Origin: Mesocentrotus franciscanus
Taxonomy: Eukaryota > Echinodermata > Echinoidea > Camarodonta > Strongylocentrotidae
Reading direction: 5' to 3'
DNA: 64,000 nucleotides
NCBI GenBank assembly: GCA_037976565.1
Contig: CP137682.1
Span: 785,867 to 849,866, forward strand
The translations under genes and the position numbers were made by a program. Positions 35,101 through 42,792 of this stretch are shown here, piece by piece. How positions within the stretch are numbered: position 1 is the first letter of the stretch; the number at the start of each line of letters is the position of its first letter. Under the pieces are notes generated by a model that was given only the letters and a program-made list of their open reading frames with translations, was not told the DNA's origin and ran no database searches.

Positions 35101-38100
35101 CGTTGAGTTCAATGATGATTCCAGCCCTTTTGTCATAATAAGTGGGTTATTTTGACAAAAGAAGTAAATCAACAGCCTTTTCAGGAGAGTAACGCTACCC
35201 CATAGTGTTACCGTAAGCCTCAATTTGTGAATACTCACTCACCATGGAAACCTACAGAGAACATCTAGTTTAATAATGACTTATGGTCAATGACTTCTTA
35301 CTATCTGTCTGCCTTTAGGCTCAGGCTGCAAAGGACCTACAGAGAACATCTAGTTTAATAATGACTTTATTTGTCAATGACTTCTTACTGTCTGTCTGTT
35401 ATTAGGCTCAGGCGAAGGCTGCAAAGGATCATGACAAGAAAGCTAAGAAAGCAGAGATAGATGAGCTTCAGAACCAGCTAGCTGAGCTCAAGGCAGCAGC
35501 AGCCAAGAATGCTGATAAGAACAAAGAGAAGAATAAGGAGAAGAGCCCTGATAAGAGTGTGGATAAGAATGCTGGCAAAAAGGTAATTATATAGAGATAT
35601 CGACTGCTACGAGAGGACTGGCTGTTTTTATACGCTCAAGGGAAAGTTGAATCCCCTGCCATCACCCCGAGGCCCACTTTCCCGCGAGCCAGTATAGAAA
35701 CAGCCAGTCCTCGAGTATTAAAGCAGTCGATATGACTTTTATATGCCGATCGTATGAATTAAAACAAAAATCTACCAAGAATTCTTACCTTAGCCTTTTA
35801 TTGAGTAAAGATTGGTTAAAACATCACAGAAAATCTGAGACACTGTCTGTTAATCTTTGCTAGCAAAATGACTTAAAGTTTCAATCATTTGGGAATCACA
35901 GAAAGAAACCACTGTATAGTGTCCGCGCTCGCACAAAGACAATTTTAACACGTAAACCAATGGGGATCGCAGGAGGATGAGGGTACAAATTAATGGATAT
36001 TCCCTGTGAGTGGGGCATGGCTTAAAATCACGACTCCAATTTCGGCCAATCAGATGGCTAGATTTCTAAAGTGAGGTATATAATAATGAACGTTGCATGA
36101 AAGGCACATATCATAACAAGTTTATATTGTCTGTTCAAAACCAGGAGAGCATTAACTCTGTGTTATACTGTAGTATATGAGCTAATGCCTTTCTGGCTCC
36201 ACACAAATGAAATGATTTGGGTCATAAAGAAAAAGGAAACAACAAATTGTACCTGTATATTGTATTTCATGAAATTGGTGGTCTCGTGTCTAGTTGCTGT
36301 TATTTTTAGACGCCAATTAGAGCCTGTTATTTTCTATGCTCTTTCTTCTTCTAGTTTCTGATTACATTGTTTGATTTTGGCTTTCGGTTCGTCCTTGCGA
36401 TTTGTTTACTCTGATGATTGCAAGACGATAATGTTTAGTATGTCTTTATTCACTATTATATACCTCACTTTAGAAATCTAGCCATCTGATTGGTCGAAAT
36501 TGGAGTCGTGATTTCAAGCCATGCCCAACTCACAGGGCATAGCAATAGCCCACAGGGCCTAGCTAAAAGTTTCTACCCTCCGCCTCATTATCCTGCGATT
36601 CCCATTGGTTTACTGCGATCCCCATTGGTTTGCGTGTTAAAATTGTCTACGTGCGAGCACGGACGCCATATACAGTGCTCTTTCATCTGCGATTCCCAAA
36701 TGATTGAAACTTTCACTCGAAGATTAAGCGAAGATTAACAGACAGTGTTTCAGATTTTCTGTGATGTTTTAACAAATTTTTACTCACTAAAAGGCTAAGG
36801 TAAGAATTCTTGGTAGATTTTTGTTTCAATTCGGCATATAAAGTCATATCGACTGCTGTAATACTCGACTAGCTGTTTTATACTGGCTGGATAGTTGAAT
36901 CCCCTGCTATCACCCCGAGGCGCGCCTCGGGGTGATAGCAGGGGATTCAACTATCCCTTGAGCGTATAGAAACAGCTAGTCCTCTCGTAGCAGTCGATAT
37001 AACTATACTATTGTTTATATTTGTAATACAAATCATCTGTTTATTGAGAGTGTGTATTTGAATAGTAATGTTTAATGAATTAAGAGGCCCCCTTTAATTA
37101 TGTGTTATTTGTTACATGATAGGTGATGAATTAATGTAATGGAGTCCGTGATGAGACCTTAAATCATTTTCTGTTCTTTTTTAATGGAAGCAAGTATCAA
37201 GAGATATGACTTAGTTTGGCCTTTATCCGACTGGCCCTGTAGGCCAAGTAATTGTTATTCCTAATATTACTATTATATCTCTCTCTTTCTTTCTTTCTTT
37301 CTCTCTCTCACTCTCTCTCTCTCTATCTTTCTCTCTTACTGCTCTTGCTACCTGCCTCTTCTCTATTTCTTTCTGTCATTCTTTCTCTCTCCTCCTGTAT
37401 GTCTGATCATCTCTCTCTCTCTCTCGCTACTTCTTCTTCTTCTTCTCTCTCTCTGTCTCGCCATTTTTTCTGCTTTCTTTATCTATTTTTGTCTCTCTCT
37501 TTCTGTCTTTCTCCTCTAAATCCATCTTTCATTCTATCTCCCCTTTTCTCTCTCTCTCTGTCTCTCTCTCGCCGTTTTCTCTCTTTCTTTCTCTTTCTCT
37601 AATTCACACTTTATCTGTATTTATAACAGCCTGCTGCTGAAGACAAGAACAAATTAAAAGGTAATTGTTATTATTATTTTATTTATTTTTGTTTAACGAT
37701 AACTGTTCTTTGCATTGTGTCACTTCATTCTAGTACAGTAGCACAAATGACATCACTTGGAAGACAATGTTTGGGATATGCATTGCATCTCAGATCTTGA
37801 ATAACAGTTAGGAGACATAAATTGTAATCATTCTTGCTCTGCCCCCCTAAGCATCTATGAGAAGGTTTCATTCTGAGAAATGTCCTGGCTTTTTATTTTG
37901 TCTGTATGTTCTGTTTGTTAACTGATCTGTATCTGAAACCTGTCAGTTGTAAAGTGGAATTCAAGTCCTCTTTCATGTAGTACTCCTGTTATTGTTTGAT
38001 ATCTATCTTGAATGGTGTCAAAGTCCTCACAATATAGAATAGTCGTAATTTATCCACTTTATTTGTAAACTCAAACTGTAAACCGATGAAACCCCAAACC

Positions 38101-41100
38101 ATTTGTCTCCTTTTCACAGCCCCTCAAAACAAGAAGATCCCACCGAGAGCCCTGTAGTCCCTTGTAAAGAAATCCATGCTGTAGATTAAGGATATTTGGC
38201 ATCACACATACCCTTTCTGTTATTGTAGCACTGCATCTATAAATGCTAAACAGAGACTCACCTTTCTGTTTTGTAGCCCCTGAGAACTTAGGAGATTACC
38301 GATATTTGTGTCATTTTTTTTTCTGGTTGAATCTTATCAAGCACACTCTTTCTTTCATAAAATTTCACCTATTAAAACTTACAAACCATCTGTCCGTTTC
38401 GTAGCCCCTCAGAACAAGAAGATTCCTCCCAGAGCCCCTAGCATTACTGATGACACACTTTTCTGTTTTGTAGCCCCTCAGAACTAGGAGATTACCCATA
38501 TTTGTGTCATTTTTTTTCTGGTTGATTCTTATCAAGCACACTCTTTCTTTCATCAAATTTCACCTATTAAAACCTCCAAACCGTCTGTTTCATTTGTAGC
38601 CCCTCAGAACAAGAAGATTCCTCCAAGAGCCCCTAGCATTGCTGATGCCTCCGAGTATGGTGAAGACATCGATCAGCAGTGTATCTTCTGCGCAGAGAAG
38701 GATCCCAAGTTTAAAGAAGAAGGACTTGACGTACACTACTGGAAGTATTGCCCAATTCTCACCAAATGTCATAATTGTAAACAGGTACACCGTCTTTCTT
38801 GTATTATTCCAGGAATATTATGGGGTGGGAGAGAAATGGTAGAAGAAAAAACGAACAACCCAACCTACAAACTTTGCATACATTCTTAGAGCAAATGCAC
38901 TATTTGATTTTTTCATTCATCAAATTGTCATGGTGTAACATGAAGTTTATCCAGCAGGATAACATTCTTGTGTCAAACATTTGATCATTTTGTGCAAATT
39001 TCTTAAAGAGCAAAGAAAATAAATGGAAGTAGAATTTTTGCTTTGATTATTGGAATAATTCTTTGCTAAATGGCATTTGTTTGTGTGCAAGGAGCCAAGT
39101 CAGTTCTAAAATGATCTCATTCATCTAATACTTTAAACCAGAAACCTAATGAAATAACCTTTTTGCAATTTGTAAATGACCTACTCTCAAAATCTGTGAG
39201 TAGTTGATGTCATGCATGGAACATTTTCAGGTTTTACAAGAGATCCCAGTTTGTATTAAAGGAAGAATGGTTGTATGTTTGGATGACAGGTGGTCGAGAT
39301 CTCCACATTGACTGAGCATATCCTGACTGAATGTGACAAGAGGGCTGACTTTGCACAGTGCCCTCGTTGTTCCGAGACGCACAGTAAAGCCGACATTGAT
39401 CGATATGTATCAGAGAAACTCTGCCAGCGTAAGTTCTTAATTTGCCAAATTTGTGAACAGATAATATATTGATTTCATAATCCTTGAATTGCAGTGTTAT
39501 TAAATATTATTGGCACTAGGATGTTATTTTGCTGAAATGAAATTGTGATCATTTTCACAATCTCATTGTCTGATAAAAAAAACATGAATACAGATTGTGC
39601 ATTCAAAATGTTTTAAAATAGAAATGTGGTAAGATATAAATCCTCTAGCCATCATTTAAGCTTCAGGGTTTTGTCTTGCCATTTTTGAGGAGGACATATC
39701 AGTCATAACAATTCCAAGATTCCCCTACAAGGCAATTATAGCCTCTTTCTTTACATTCCTTTTTTTTTAATTTTTAATTTTTTTTTTAGTACTTTTTCAT
39801 ATGAATATACACAATTTGAAAATGTACATGAATCTATCTTTTTATGATTAGAAAAAAAATTGAAGGTTTCTAGCAAAAATCTAATTACATTTACATTTAG
39901 TTTGTTGTATCAGAATATAAATGTACTGGTCGTCCTTTCCCTCCTTTTATTGGTACACCCTGTATGTCCATATATGGCAAATGCATAAGAGTGTCTAGTA
40001 CATTCATCATTTGATACAATCCCATATAGCATCAAGCCAGGGACAGCAAGGTGTCCAAACTGTCATCTTAACATACCTGAGGGTGAGGAAAGTTGGAAGA
40101 AACATCTCTTGGGTAAAGATGGATGCAAGGCCAGCAAGAGAAGGGAAAATTACTTGAAGAGAGGTAGGTATCCCATAGTATTTCAGAGTTTTCTAAAGGT
40201 CAAATGAATCAACTTTTCCCTCGAGTTGGTACCAATTATTTGTATTTTATACTCTTTAATAATTTGTTTTAAAGAAATAAGATGCACATGTATACTTAAT
40301 GAACCAATGTGAATGTTAAGTATGAAAATCAAGAAATTGCCGATTTGTACATGGAATTGGTGAAGATAAATATCTCTCCATGTTGCCAATTTATAGACGT
40401 CATTGATTATTTTCGATTAAATCACTGTGAATGGCATAGAACAACATATTATACTGTAATGGGAATGGACTTAATCTTCAAATGATTTTTGCACTTTCTA
40501 CTCATGTATAATTCATGATTTAGAGCATTCTGGATAACAAATAATTATTTAAAAAACATTACTGAAAGAAGACACTAAACTGCTATTGGGTATATACTGG
40601 TTAGCCATAATATATTTGATGGGGCAATCATTCATAAGAAGACACTAAAGTGCTATTGGGTATATATACTGGTTAGCCACAATATATTTGCTGGGGCAAT
40701 CATTCACAATAATTCCAAATGACTATGGTACTTCTGTTTTTCTGCTGATCTGCTGATCTTTCCTTTTCTGAAAAAAAAATTATTTTTAATTTGTCACTGC
40801 CTTTCACTAATGCTACGGTCACAAAGGTTCGTACGAATGATAATTTCGTACGAATCTCCCAGTTTTTCCATTGTCTTCCCGAATTTCCATTGTCTGAAAA
40901 TCGTTTGTACGGCGTTCGTAGCAGTTCGTAATGGCATTTGTGACCGAGGCTTAAGCCAACTGAAGTCTTTTCCACACCTCCTTCACCTTCTCTTCAATCT
41001 ATGGATGGTCAGTTTAATCTTTACTCAATTCCTATAGAACTACAGTATGTGCTATACTACAGGGCACTCATTCCTCTTATGTCACTATGCTTGTAGTCAA

Positions 41101-41394
41101 ACCGATGACATTGACCTGAAGCTGTTGGTAAATGAGTTGATAGGTGGATACTTTACCTGTACTCATTTATAGCAGCAGCGGCAAGGTCTTTATAGATGCA
41201 TTTGTCTGTATTTATTTGTATCCTCTCTATTTGCTTGCATTGATAATGGTATAACTTTCATCTTTCTGTGTCCAGGTAAAGCAACTCCCAGTTCAGTGAG
41301 GGAATCCAAAAAAGGCTCCGTCAAGGGTAAACCCGGGGGTAAGAAAGACAATGAACCCAAACCAAGAGGAGGAAAAACACCAAGGGTGAAATGA
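15379..41394 (+). CDS. CEP104: CEP104, centrosomal/ciliary-tip protein, 19 coding exons
   Basis: The predicted protein of about 947 residues is collinear with vertebrate CEP104 (about 925 residues). CEP104 tracks microtubule plus ends, localises to the distal centriole and ciliary tip, and is known to bind EB1, CP110/CEP97 and NEK1. It has an N-terminal beta-sandwich (about 1-160; RKLQLLAHQ, KARELKSV), a coiled coil (about 230-320), a TOG domain (about 390-690), a second lysine/glutamate-rich coiled coil (about 691-745) and cysteine-rich zinc fingers (787-900). The start codon matches the conserved MPHKI start. Exons: 15379-15583, 16010-16091, 17162-17300, 18259-18443, 18900-19009, 20015-20070, 20972-21125, 24564-24796, 25275-25443, 26098-26265, 26677-26814, 29189-29379, 31443-31680, 35406-35582, 37630-37660, 38600-38784, 39290-39428, 40041-40163, 41276-41394. 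All phases agree except exon 7, which lacks two bases. It is convergent with the TCF19-like gene. Confidence 0.95.
16010..16091 (+). CDS. CEP104: CEP104 exon 2 (residues 69-95)
   Basis: Acceptor cacag, donor gtgagg. Encodes TKIEFYVGSLPP and QRYKRLG, matching the human KIEFYI...FRRLGYVSL segment across the next junction. Confidence 0.93.
17162..17300 (+). CDS. CEP104: CEP104 exon 3 (residues 96-142)
   Basis: Encodes YITLSDNAKTGFKARELKSV and HVNKHNLYNQ, among the most conserved parts of the N-terminal domain. Acceptor acacag, donor gtatgt, phase 0. Confidence 0.95.
17448..17813. mobile_element. MITE in CEP104 intron 3
   Basis: About 45-base inverted ends: ggtctgtctccatcagcctg with agttggcc and the reverse complement ending gctgatgaagacaggcc. 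Flanked by TA on both sides, as in Tc1/mariner-derived MITEs. Internal copies of aatagcccgctattt are also palindromic. Confidence 0.75.
18060..18254 (+). repeat. Polypyrimidine (TTC)n tract at the exon 4 acceptor
   Basis: Nearly 195 bases of pyrimidine, mostly ttc with ctc and tcc variants, run directly into the acceptor of CEP104 exon 4. The other strand is pure-purine GAA, a sequence class able to form triplexes. ORFs here on both strands are artefacts. Confidence 0.92.
18259..18443 (+). CDS. CEP104: CEP104 exon 4 (residues 143-203)
   Basis: Starts VGLVAVNIIGDELI, matching human VALVAINIIGD. The middle is acidic and asparagine-rich. Acceptor caaag immediately after the long pyrimidine tract; donor gtaaga. 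Confidence 0.93.
18558..18584. repeat. (TA)n microsatellite in CEP104 intron 4
   Basis: Uninterrupted TA dinucleotides. Confidence 0.9.
18900..19009 (+). CDS. CEP104: CEP104 exon 5 (residues 204-240)
   Basis: Encodes PDYISPMDDLAFDMYQDPEV and IIRKLDNRKNEAV, nearly identical to the human DYISPLDDLAFDMYQDPEV stretch. Acceptor ttttttcag, donor gtaagc. Confidence 0.95.
19477..19911. mobile_element. MITE family C, copy 1 (CEP104 intron 5)
   Basis: Inverted ends gggccggtattcaattcaat and attgaattgaatacgggccc. A second, more diverged copy is at 42793-43250. Both share internal cttaagccaa and tttaccctaaatttaagac blocks. Confidence 0.8.
20015..20070 (+). CDS. CEP104: CEP104 exon 6 (residues 241-259)
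   Basis: Encodes EEFDLAKRLKQAVSDLQK, the start of the coiled coil (human YDYAKKLKQAIADLQK). Acceptor cacag, donor gtgatt, phase 0. Confidence 0.93.
20972..21125 (+). CDS. CEP104: CEP104 exon 7 with an apparent 2-base deletion (residues 260-311)
   Basis: Opens VGERLGR like the human protein, then the frame hits a stop; EVEKRRAIETEDYDLAKVKK continues two bases out of frame. The human sequence has a tyrosine here (GRYEVEKR), and cgttgag would become Arg-Tyr-Glu with two more bases. The summed exon phases independently require two extra bases. An alternative acceptor at 20979 would keep the frame but drop the conserved VGERLG. Either a sequencing/assembly indel or a real lesion. Confidence 0.85.
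21145..21410 (+). mobile_element. tRNA-derived SINE in CEP104 intron 7
   Basis: A box-like tggtgtagttgatacgtc and B box-like gtggttcaagacc are followed by a body with aatgggtacctggcaggaat and tatggcagccatgctaaagc. I recognise this body as a common invertebrate-deuterostome SINE type. The tail is an attatta-like run. Confidence 0.7.
21466..21613. mobile_element. Short foldback element
   Basis: tagtcacactgccaaaccgac faces gtcggtcttgttggtgtgactg. About 148 bases with diverged inverted interior. Confidence 0.6.
22735..22766. repeat. (CT)n microsatellite
   Basis: ctctctccctctctctctctc run in CEP104 intron 7. Confidence 0.85.
23098..23178. repeat. (CT)n microsatellite
   Basis: About 80 bases of CT with scattered CC and AT interruptions, CEP104 intron 7. 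Confidence 0.88.
23375..23520. repeat. Telomere-like interstitial repeat
   Basis: Roughly 24 degenerate copies of cctaac/cctaaa/ctaact, including CCCTAA units (the complement of the metazoan TTAGGG telomere repeat). Located in CEP104 intron 7. Confidence 0.75.
23648..24321. mobile_element. TIR element built on TTGGTG repeats, CACTG target duplication
   Basis: Ends agtgatttcaagtacggtgt and its reverse complement (acaccgtacttgaaatcact). CACTG flanks both ends (23643-23647 and 24322-24326). The interior is rich in ttggtg/caacac runs in both orientations and encodes nothing recognisable. An unoccupied relative of the flanking DNA is at about 32757-32822. Confidence 0.8.
24564..24796 (+). CDS. 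CEP104: CEP104 exon 8 (residues 311-388)
   Basis: Proline/arginine/glutamate-rich linker with RREEPRREERREEP repeats, ending in YNPDDRPLPTLKK, which matches human YDERPLPAIRK. Acceptor cctgcag, donor gtaagc. Confidence 0.9.
25029..25080 (+). pseudogene. Possible diverged copy of the exon 9 5' edge
   Basis: This stretch, 246 bases before exon 9, can read PPPQELPPAEE against exon 9's PPPELPPVEE and follows an AG. It is about two-thirds identical at the base level and frame-shifted relative to the incoming phase. Proline-rich sequence makes chance similarity possible. Confidence 0.3.
25275..25443 (+). CDS. CEP104: CEP104 exon 9 (residues 389-445)
   Basis: Linker SPRHPPPELPPVEEPETART leading into MRELDAASEVFGKDK, the entry to the TOG domain (human LREASSAIDVLGE). 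Acceptor ttttag, donor gtagga. Confidence 0.9.
26098..26265 (+). CDS. CEP104: CEP104 exon 10 (residues 446-501)
   Basis: First helices of the TOG domain: MKIYSRSWALREEGL and FLRAAIFLATKGLKDKVFS. Acceptor gacag, donor gtatta, phase 0 on both sides. Confidence 0.93.
26677..26814 (+). CDS. CEP104: CEP104 exon 11 (residues 502-547)
   Basis: TOG helices: VFNNAVDLTRFLFTEFIPTH, then GVDRILPELMARIGDT, collinear with human. Acceptor ctgtag, donor gtgagt, phase 0. Confidence 0.93.
28062..28624. mobile_element. Foldback element in CEP104 intron 11
   Basis: Ends taaggctg and cagcctta, with facing gagtactcgaatacttgagta and cgagtatttgagtattcg blocks. It contains a poly-T run. No real ORF. Confidence 0.6.
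29189..29379 (+). CDS. CEP104: CEP104 exon 12 (residues 548-610)
   Basis: TOG segment NAKLKITDIDFIVEMASFPE through AVTRVEILEKLIKELGVDKN. Acceptor ccatag, donor gtagga, leaving phase 2. The last 59 bases plus the donor are the first unit of the 113-base array that follows. Confidence 0.92.
29321..30224 (+). repeat. 113-base tandem array, 8 units, seeded by exon 12
   Basis: Units start at 29321, 29434, 29547, 29660, 29773, 29886, 29999 and 30112, exactly 113 bases apart. Each holds the last 59 bases of exon 12, the gtagg donor and 54 bases of intron. Unit 1 is the functional exon end. Units 3-4, 5-6 and 7-8 alternate two variants (gagatcc with gggtggattgtag; gaggtcc with ggatggattatag), so there is a 226-base higher-order dimer. 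The last unit decays after 30218. Confidence 0.95.
30499..30903. mobile_element. MITE family B, copy 2
   Basis: Same ends and body as the copy at 12921-13325, with only scattered differences. CEP104 intron 12. Confidence 0.85.
31443..31680 (+). CDS. CEP104: CEP104 exon 13 (residues 611-690)
   Basis: Last TOG helices: VMKFANRGLEHPAGIVRDAS, INLIFELYKLKG, then YVRIYDGFDKIDGKPTRAEL (human TIFEGFAKIDGRATDAE). Acceptor ctgcag, donor gtatgt, phase 0. Confidence 0.94.
31748..32022. mobile_element. MITE family D, copy 1
   Basis: Inverted ends ctggggggtgtttcacaaag and ctatgtgaaacacccccag, with facing aagatcgactttaagttgga blocks. Relatives at 50416-50702 and 51097-51438. Confidence 0.8.
32318..32402. 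mobile_element. Probable SINE or LINE tail fragment
   Basis: (GAA)n followed by agctacatttatattgcgca and gatgctcaaggcgcctacaa. This resembles short retroposon tails common in invertebrate deuterostomes. Confidence 0.4.
32757..32822. repeat. Unoccupied relative of the 23.6 kb insertion site
   Basis: Matches the two flanks of the element at 23648-24321 joined together: gcgca(a)cagcaaaggtcct upstream, a single cactgag, then ctctgtgtaataggatacag downstream. Confidence 0.75.
33092..33220. mobile_element. MITE family B, truncated copy 3
   Basis: Right-hand part of the family seen at 12921 and 30499 (cccatatacatctttctgtg onward), ending in tttatctttaa, with an internal deletion. Confidence 0.75.
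34510..34640. repeat. AT-rich tandem TATACTA repeats
   Basis: Repeated tatactatatactata-like units in CEP104 intron 13. Confidence 0.8.
35251..35335 (+). repeat. 85-base duplication of the exon 14 acceptor
   Basis: A copy of the 3' end of intron 13 plus the first bases of exon 14 lies directly upstream of the real one (35336-35424). The copy acceptor is ctttag at 35313-35318, followed by gctcaggctgcaaagga. Read in phase it stays open through the intron and stops at the TAG of the real acceptor. Confidence 0.9.
35406..35582 (+). CDS. CEP104: CEP104 exon 14 (residues 691-749)
   Basis: Second coiled coil: AQAKAAKDHDKKAKKAEIDE, LQNQLAELKAAAAK, then KNKEKNKEKSPDK. Corresponds to human EEIKALQGQLAALKE. 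Acceptor attag, donor gtaatt, phase 0. Confidence 0.92.
35588..37008. mobile_element. Large nested foldback in CEP104 intron 14
   Basis: Arms of roughly 500 bases face each other: tatcgactgctacgagagga at the left and its reverse complement near 36980-37000. The inner arm ends are at 36060-36100 and 36455-36490 (gaggtatataataatg against cattattatatacctc). The outer ~150 bases of each arm are themselves palindromic. Contains a perfect 64-base palindrome at 36891-36954. No ORF. Confidence 0.85.
36891..36954. repeat. Perfect 64-base palindrome
   Basis: The 32-base left arm (atagttgaatcccctgctat onward) and the right arm from 36923 are exact reverse complements with no spacer, centred on ggcgcgcc. 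Confidence 0.95.
37276..37612 (+). repeat. CT-rich microsatellite upstream of exon 15
   Basis: About 330 bases dominated by CT and CTTT repeats, ending some 20 bases before the exon 15 acceptor. It encodes only artefact ORFs. Confidence 0.88.
37630..37660 (+). CDS. CEP104: CEP104 exon 15, 31-base microexon (residues 750-760)
   Basis: Encodes PAAEDKNKLK. Acceptor ataacag, donor gtaatt. Its phase links exon 14 (phase 0) to exon 16 (two leading bases), which supports it. Low-complexity content leaves some doubt. Confidence 0.75.
38120..38599 (+). repeat. Intronic copies of the exon 16 5' edge
   Basis: tag/cag plus cccct(c/g)a(g/a)aac blocks occur at 38120, 38277, 38405, 38474 and at the real exon (38600). 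Units 38277-38473 and 38474-38599 plus exon show a ~196-base period. The copies at 38120 and 38405 still read PQNKKIPPRAP in the phase supplied by exon 15, then reach stops; 38277 and 38474 also stop. Confidence 0.88.
38600..38784 (+). CDS. CEP104: CEP104 exon 16 (residues 760-821), zinc finger start
   Basis: APQNKKIPPRAPSIAD linker, then CIFCAEKD (C787, C790), GLDVHYWKYCPILTKCHNCK, matching human CIFCGERS...LHYWKHC. Acceptor tttgtag, donor gtacac, phase 0 out. Other AG sites with the same exon start lie upstream. Confidence 0.93.
39290..39428 (+). CDS. CEP104: CEP104 exon 17 (residues 822-867), zinc finger
   Basis: VVEISTLTEHILTECDKRAD, then CPRC (845-848). Human has VVEISSLTEHLLTECDKKDG. 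Acceptor gacag, donor gtaagt, phase 1. Confidence 0.94.
40041..40163 (+). CDS. CEP104: CEP104 exon 18 (residues 868-908), zinc finger
   Basis: TARCPNCHLNIPEGEESWKK, HLLGKDGC, matching human RCPLCHENFSPGEEAWKAHL. An upstream AG at 40028-40029 is out of phase; the ccag acceptor at 40037-40040 restores the frame with exon 17, so the start is placed at 40041. Donor gtaggt. Confidence 0.88.
40811..40953. mobile_element. Short foldback element in CEP104 intron 18
   Basis: tgctacggtcacaaaggttcg faces cgtaatggcatttgtgaccg. About 143 bases, with internal facing cgtacgaat blocks. Confidence 0.6.
41276..41394 (+). CDS. CEP104: CEP104 exon 19, C-terminus (residues 909-947)
   Basis: Basic tail: KATPSSVRESKKGSVKGKPG, then KPRGGKTPRVK and TGA at 41392-41394. 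Acceptor tccag. No SxIP motif is visible here, unlike the human C-terminus, which has SKIP. Confidence 0.9.
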
Positions 41395-42060
41395 AACTCA
41401 TCAGGAAGGGGTCATTTCTAAAAGTAGCAAGGGGGTAAGAAATACACCGATGGTAGACAAGGAAAGATGCCAAGAAGATTATGGAAACTTGTCAGGAGAG
41501 GTTCTGTTGAATGGTATGAAGGGGTTAAGGTACCTCAATGCAATTAAGAGAAGGAAAGACTGAGGGATAAATAAAACTCATATACAAGCATCAGCTGGCT
41601 CAACTTTCTCTGTCTTGAAAAAAAATATCTTCAAATTAACTGCCAAATTAAAAGAAAAATGAAGAGGAAATTTATTTTTTTTAATGAGAAATTGCATGCC
41701 TCTTTGCAGTTTCAAACTGTTATGTTACTGTCTGAAGAATAAAGTAGACTTGTTTCATATTAATGTCAAGCTCGAGATACAAATCAATTTATCAATTTGC
41801 AGGGGGAAAAAAATCACTTTATTATTTTGTAACCATGCTATCTTTTTATGAATGACTGATTGATTGATTGATTAAACCTTTTAAATGCATTATAGGACAT
41901 GTTCTTGCATCGTTCTTTAATGATACTGAACAATTGTTCTATTTTACTGATATCAGTACTTTTGTTTAGCATGTGGCAGCTAAAAGCCAAAAAGTTTTAT
42001 TTATATTTTTTTACATGACCAATAAATTTTGAATTGATTTGAATTGAATTGATGAAGTCC
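41395..42060 (+). other. CEP104: CEP104 3' UTR and possible retroposon tail
   Basis: Follows the stop codon. Candidate polyadenylation signals are aataaa at about 41567 and 41739. The stretch ending near 42055 (ccaataaattttgaattgat then ttgaattgaattg) resembles a LINE 3' tail. Confidence 0.5.
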
Positions 42061-42792
42061 ACCCTGAGGTTATATTGATTTCAATGAATGCAGGAAAATC
42101 AGAGAAAATGATCCAAGAAACTTCATGAAGAATATTCAAGGAAGTAATTTTTTCATGAGTAGTAATCTTCACTACTTCAACAAAAACTAATCAGAACTGT
42201 GTTCTTTTCACCTGCCCGTTCTGCTTATTTTCTGTCTAATTGAAACAAAGAAGAAGTTCAGAATATCAGAATTCTATTTCCTAAAACAAACAGGTGTGTA
42301 TAAATGTAAGTAGTTCATTTCACCTTGAGTCATTTATTTTTGGGAAAGTGTTATCAAACTTAAAGATAGTATAAAGTCTTTCAATTTCATTGGTGCTCAG
42401 AGGGCCGAGGTTATTGTGGGAAATCTTCATTGGTCTCAAGGTCGCTAAAGTCTCATTGACTTGACGATGATAAATGAATGTGTTTCAGTGGCGTGTCAGC
42501 AAACTTATTCAACTTATGATGGTCTCTTGCAAAGGTCCTGGGGCTTACAGATTCTTTGTACAATATAAATAAGAATAATAGTTCAAATTGAAATGCAAAT
42601 TTAAAGTACTTGTATTTTTTTTTCTATTTTGAAATTAAAGCAATCATTAATTCTCGCACTCGACAGAAATGGAGAGATAACATTTAACATTACTTTTAAG
42701 TGTGACAGCAAGTCAGTCTAAACCTTGAAAAGCAAACCCTAGTTGAAATATTTTTCTTGCACAAATGGTGTTATGGACAATGATGACATCCA

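Noticed and set aside
37252..37602. 116-residue leucine/serine-rich ORF
   Set aside because: A translation of the CT microsatellite before exon 15.
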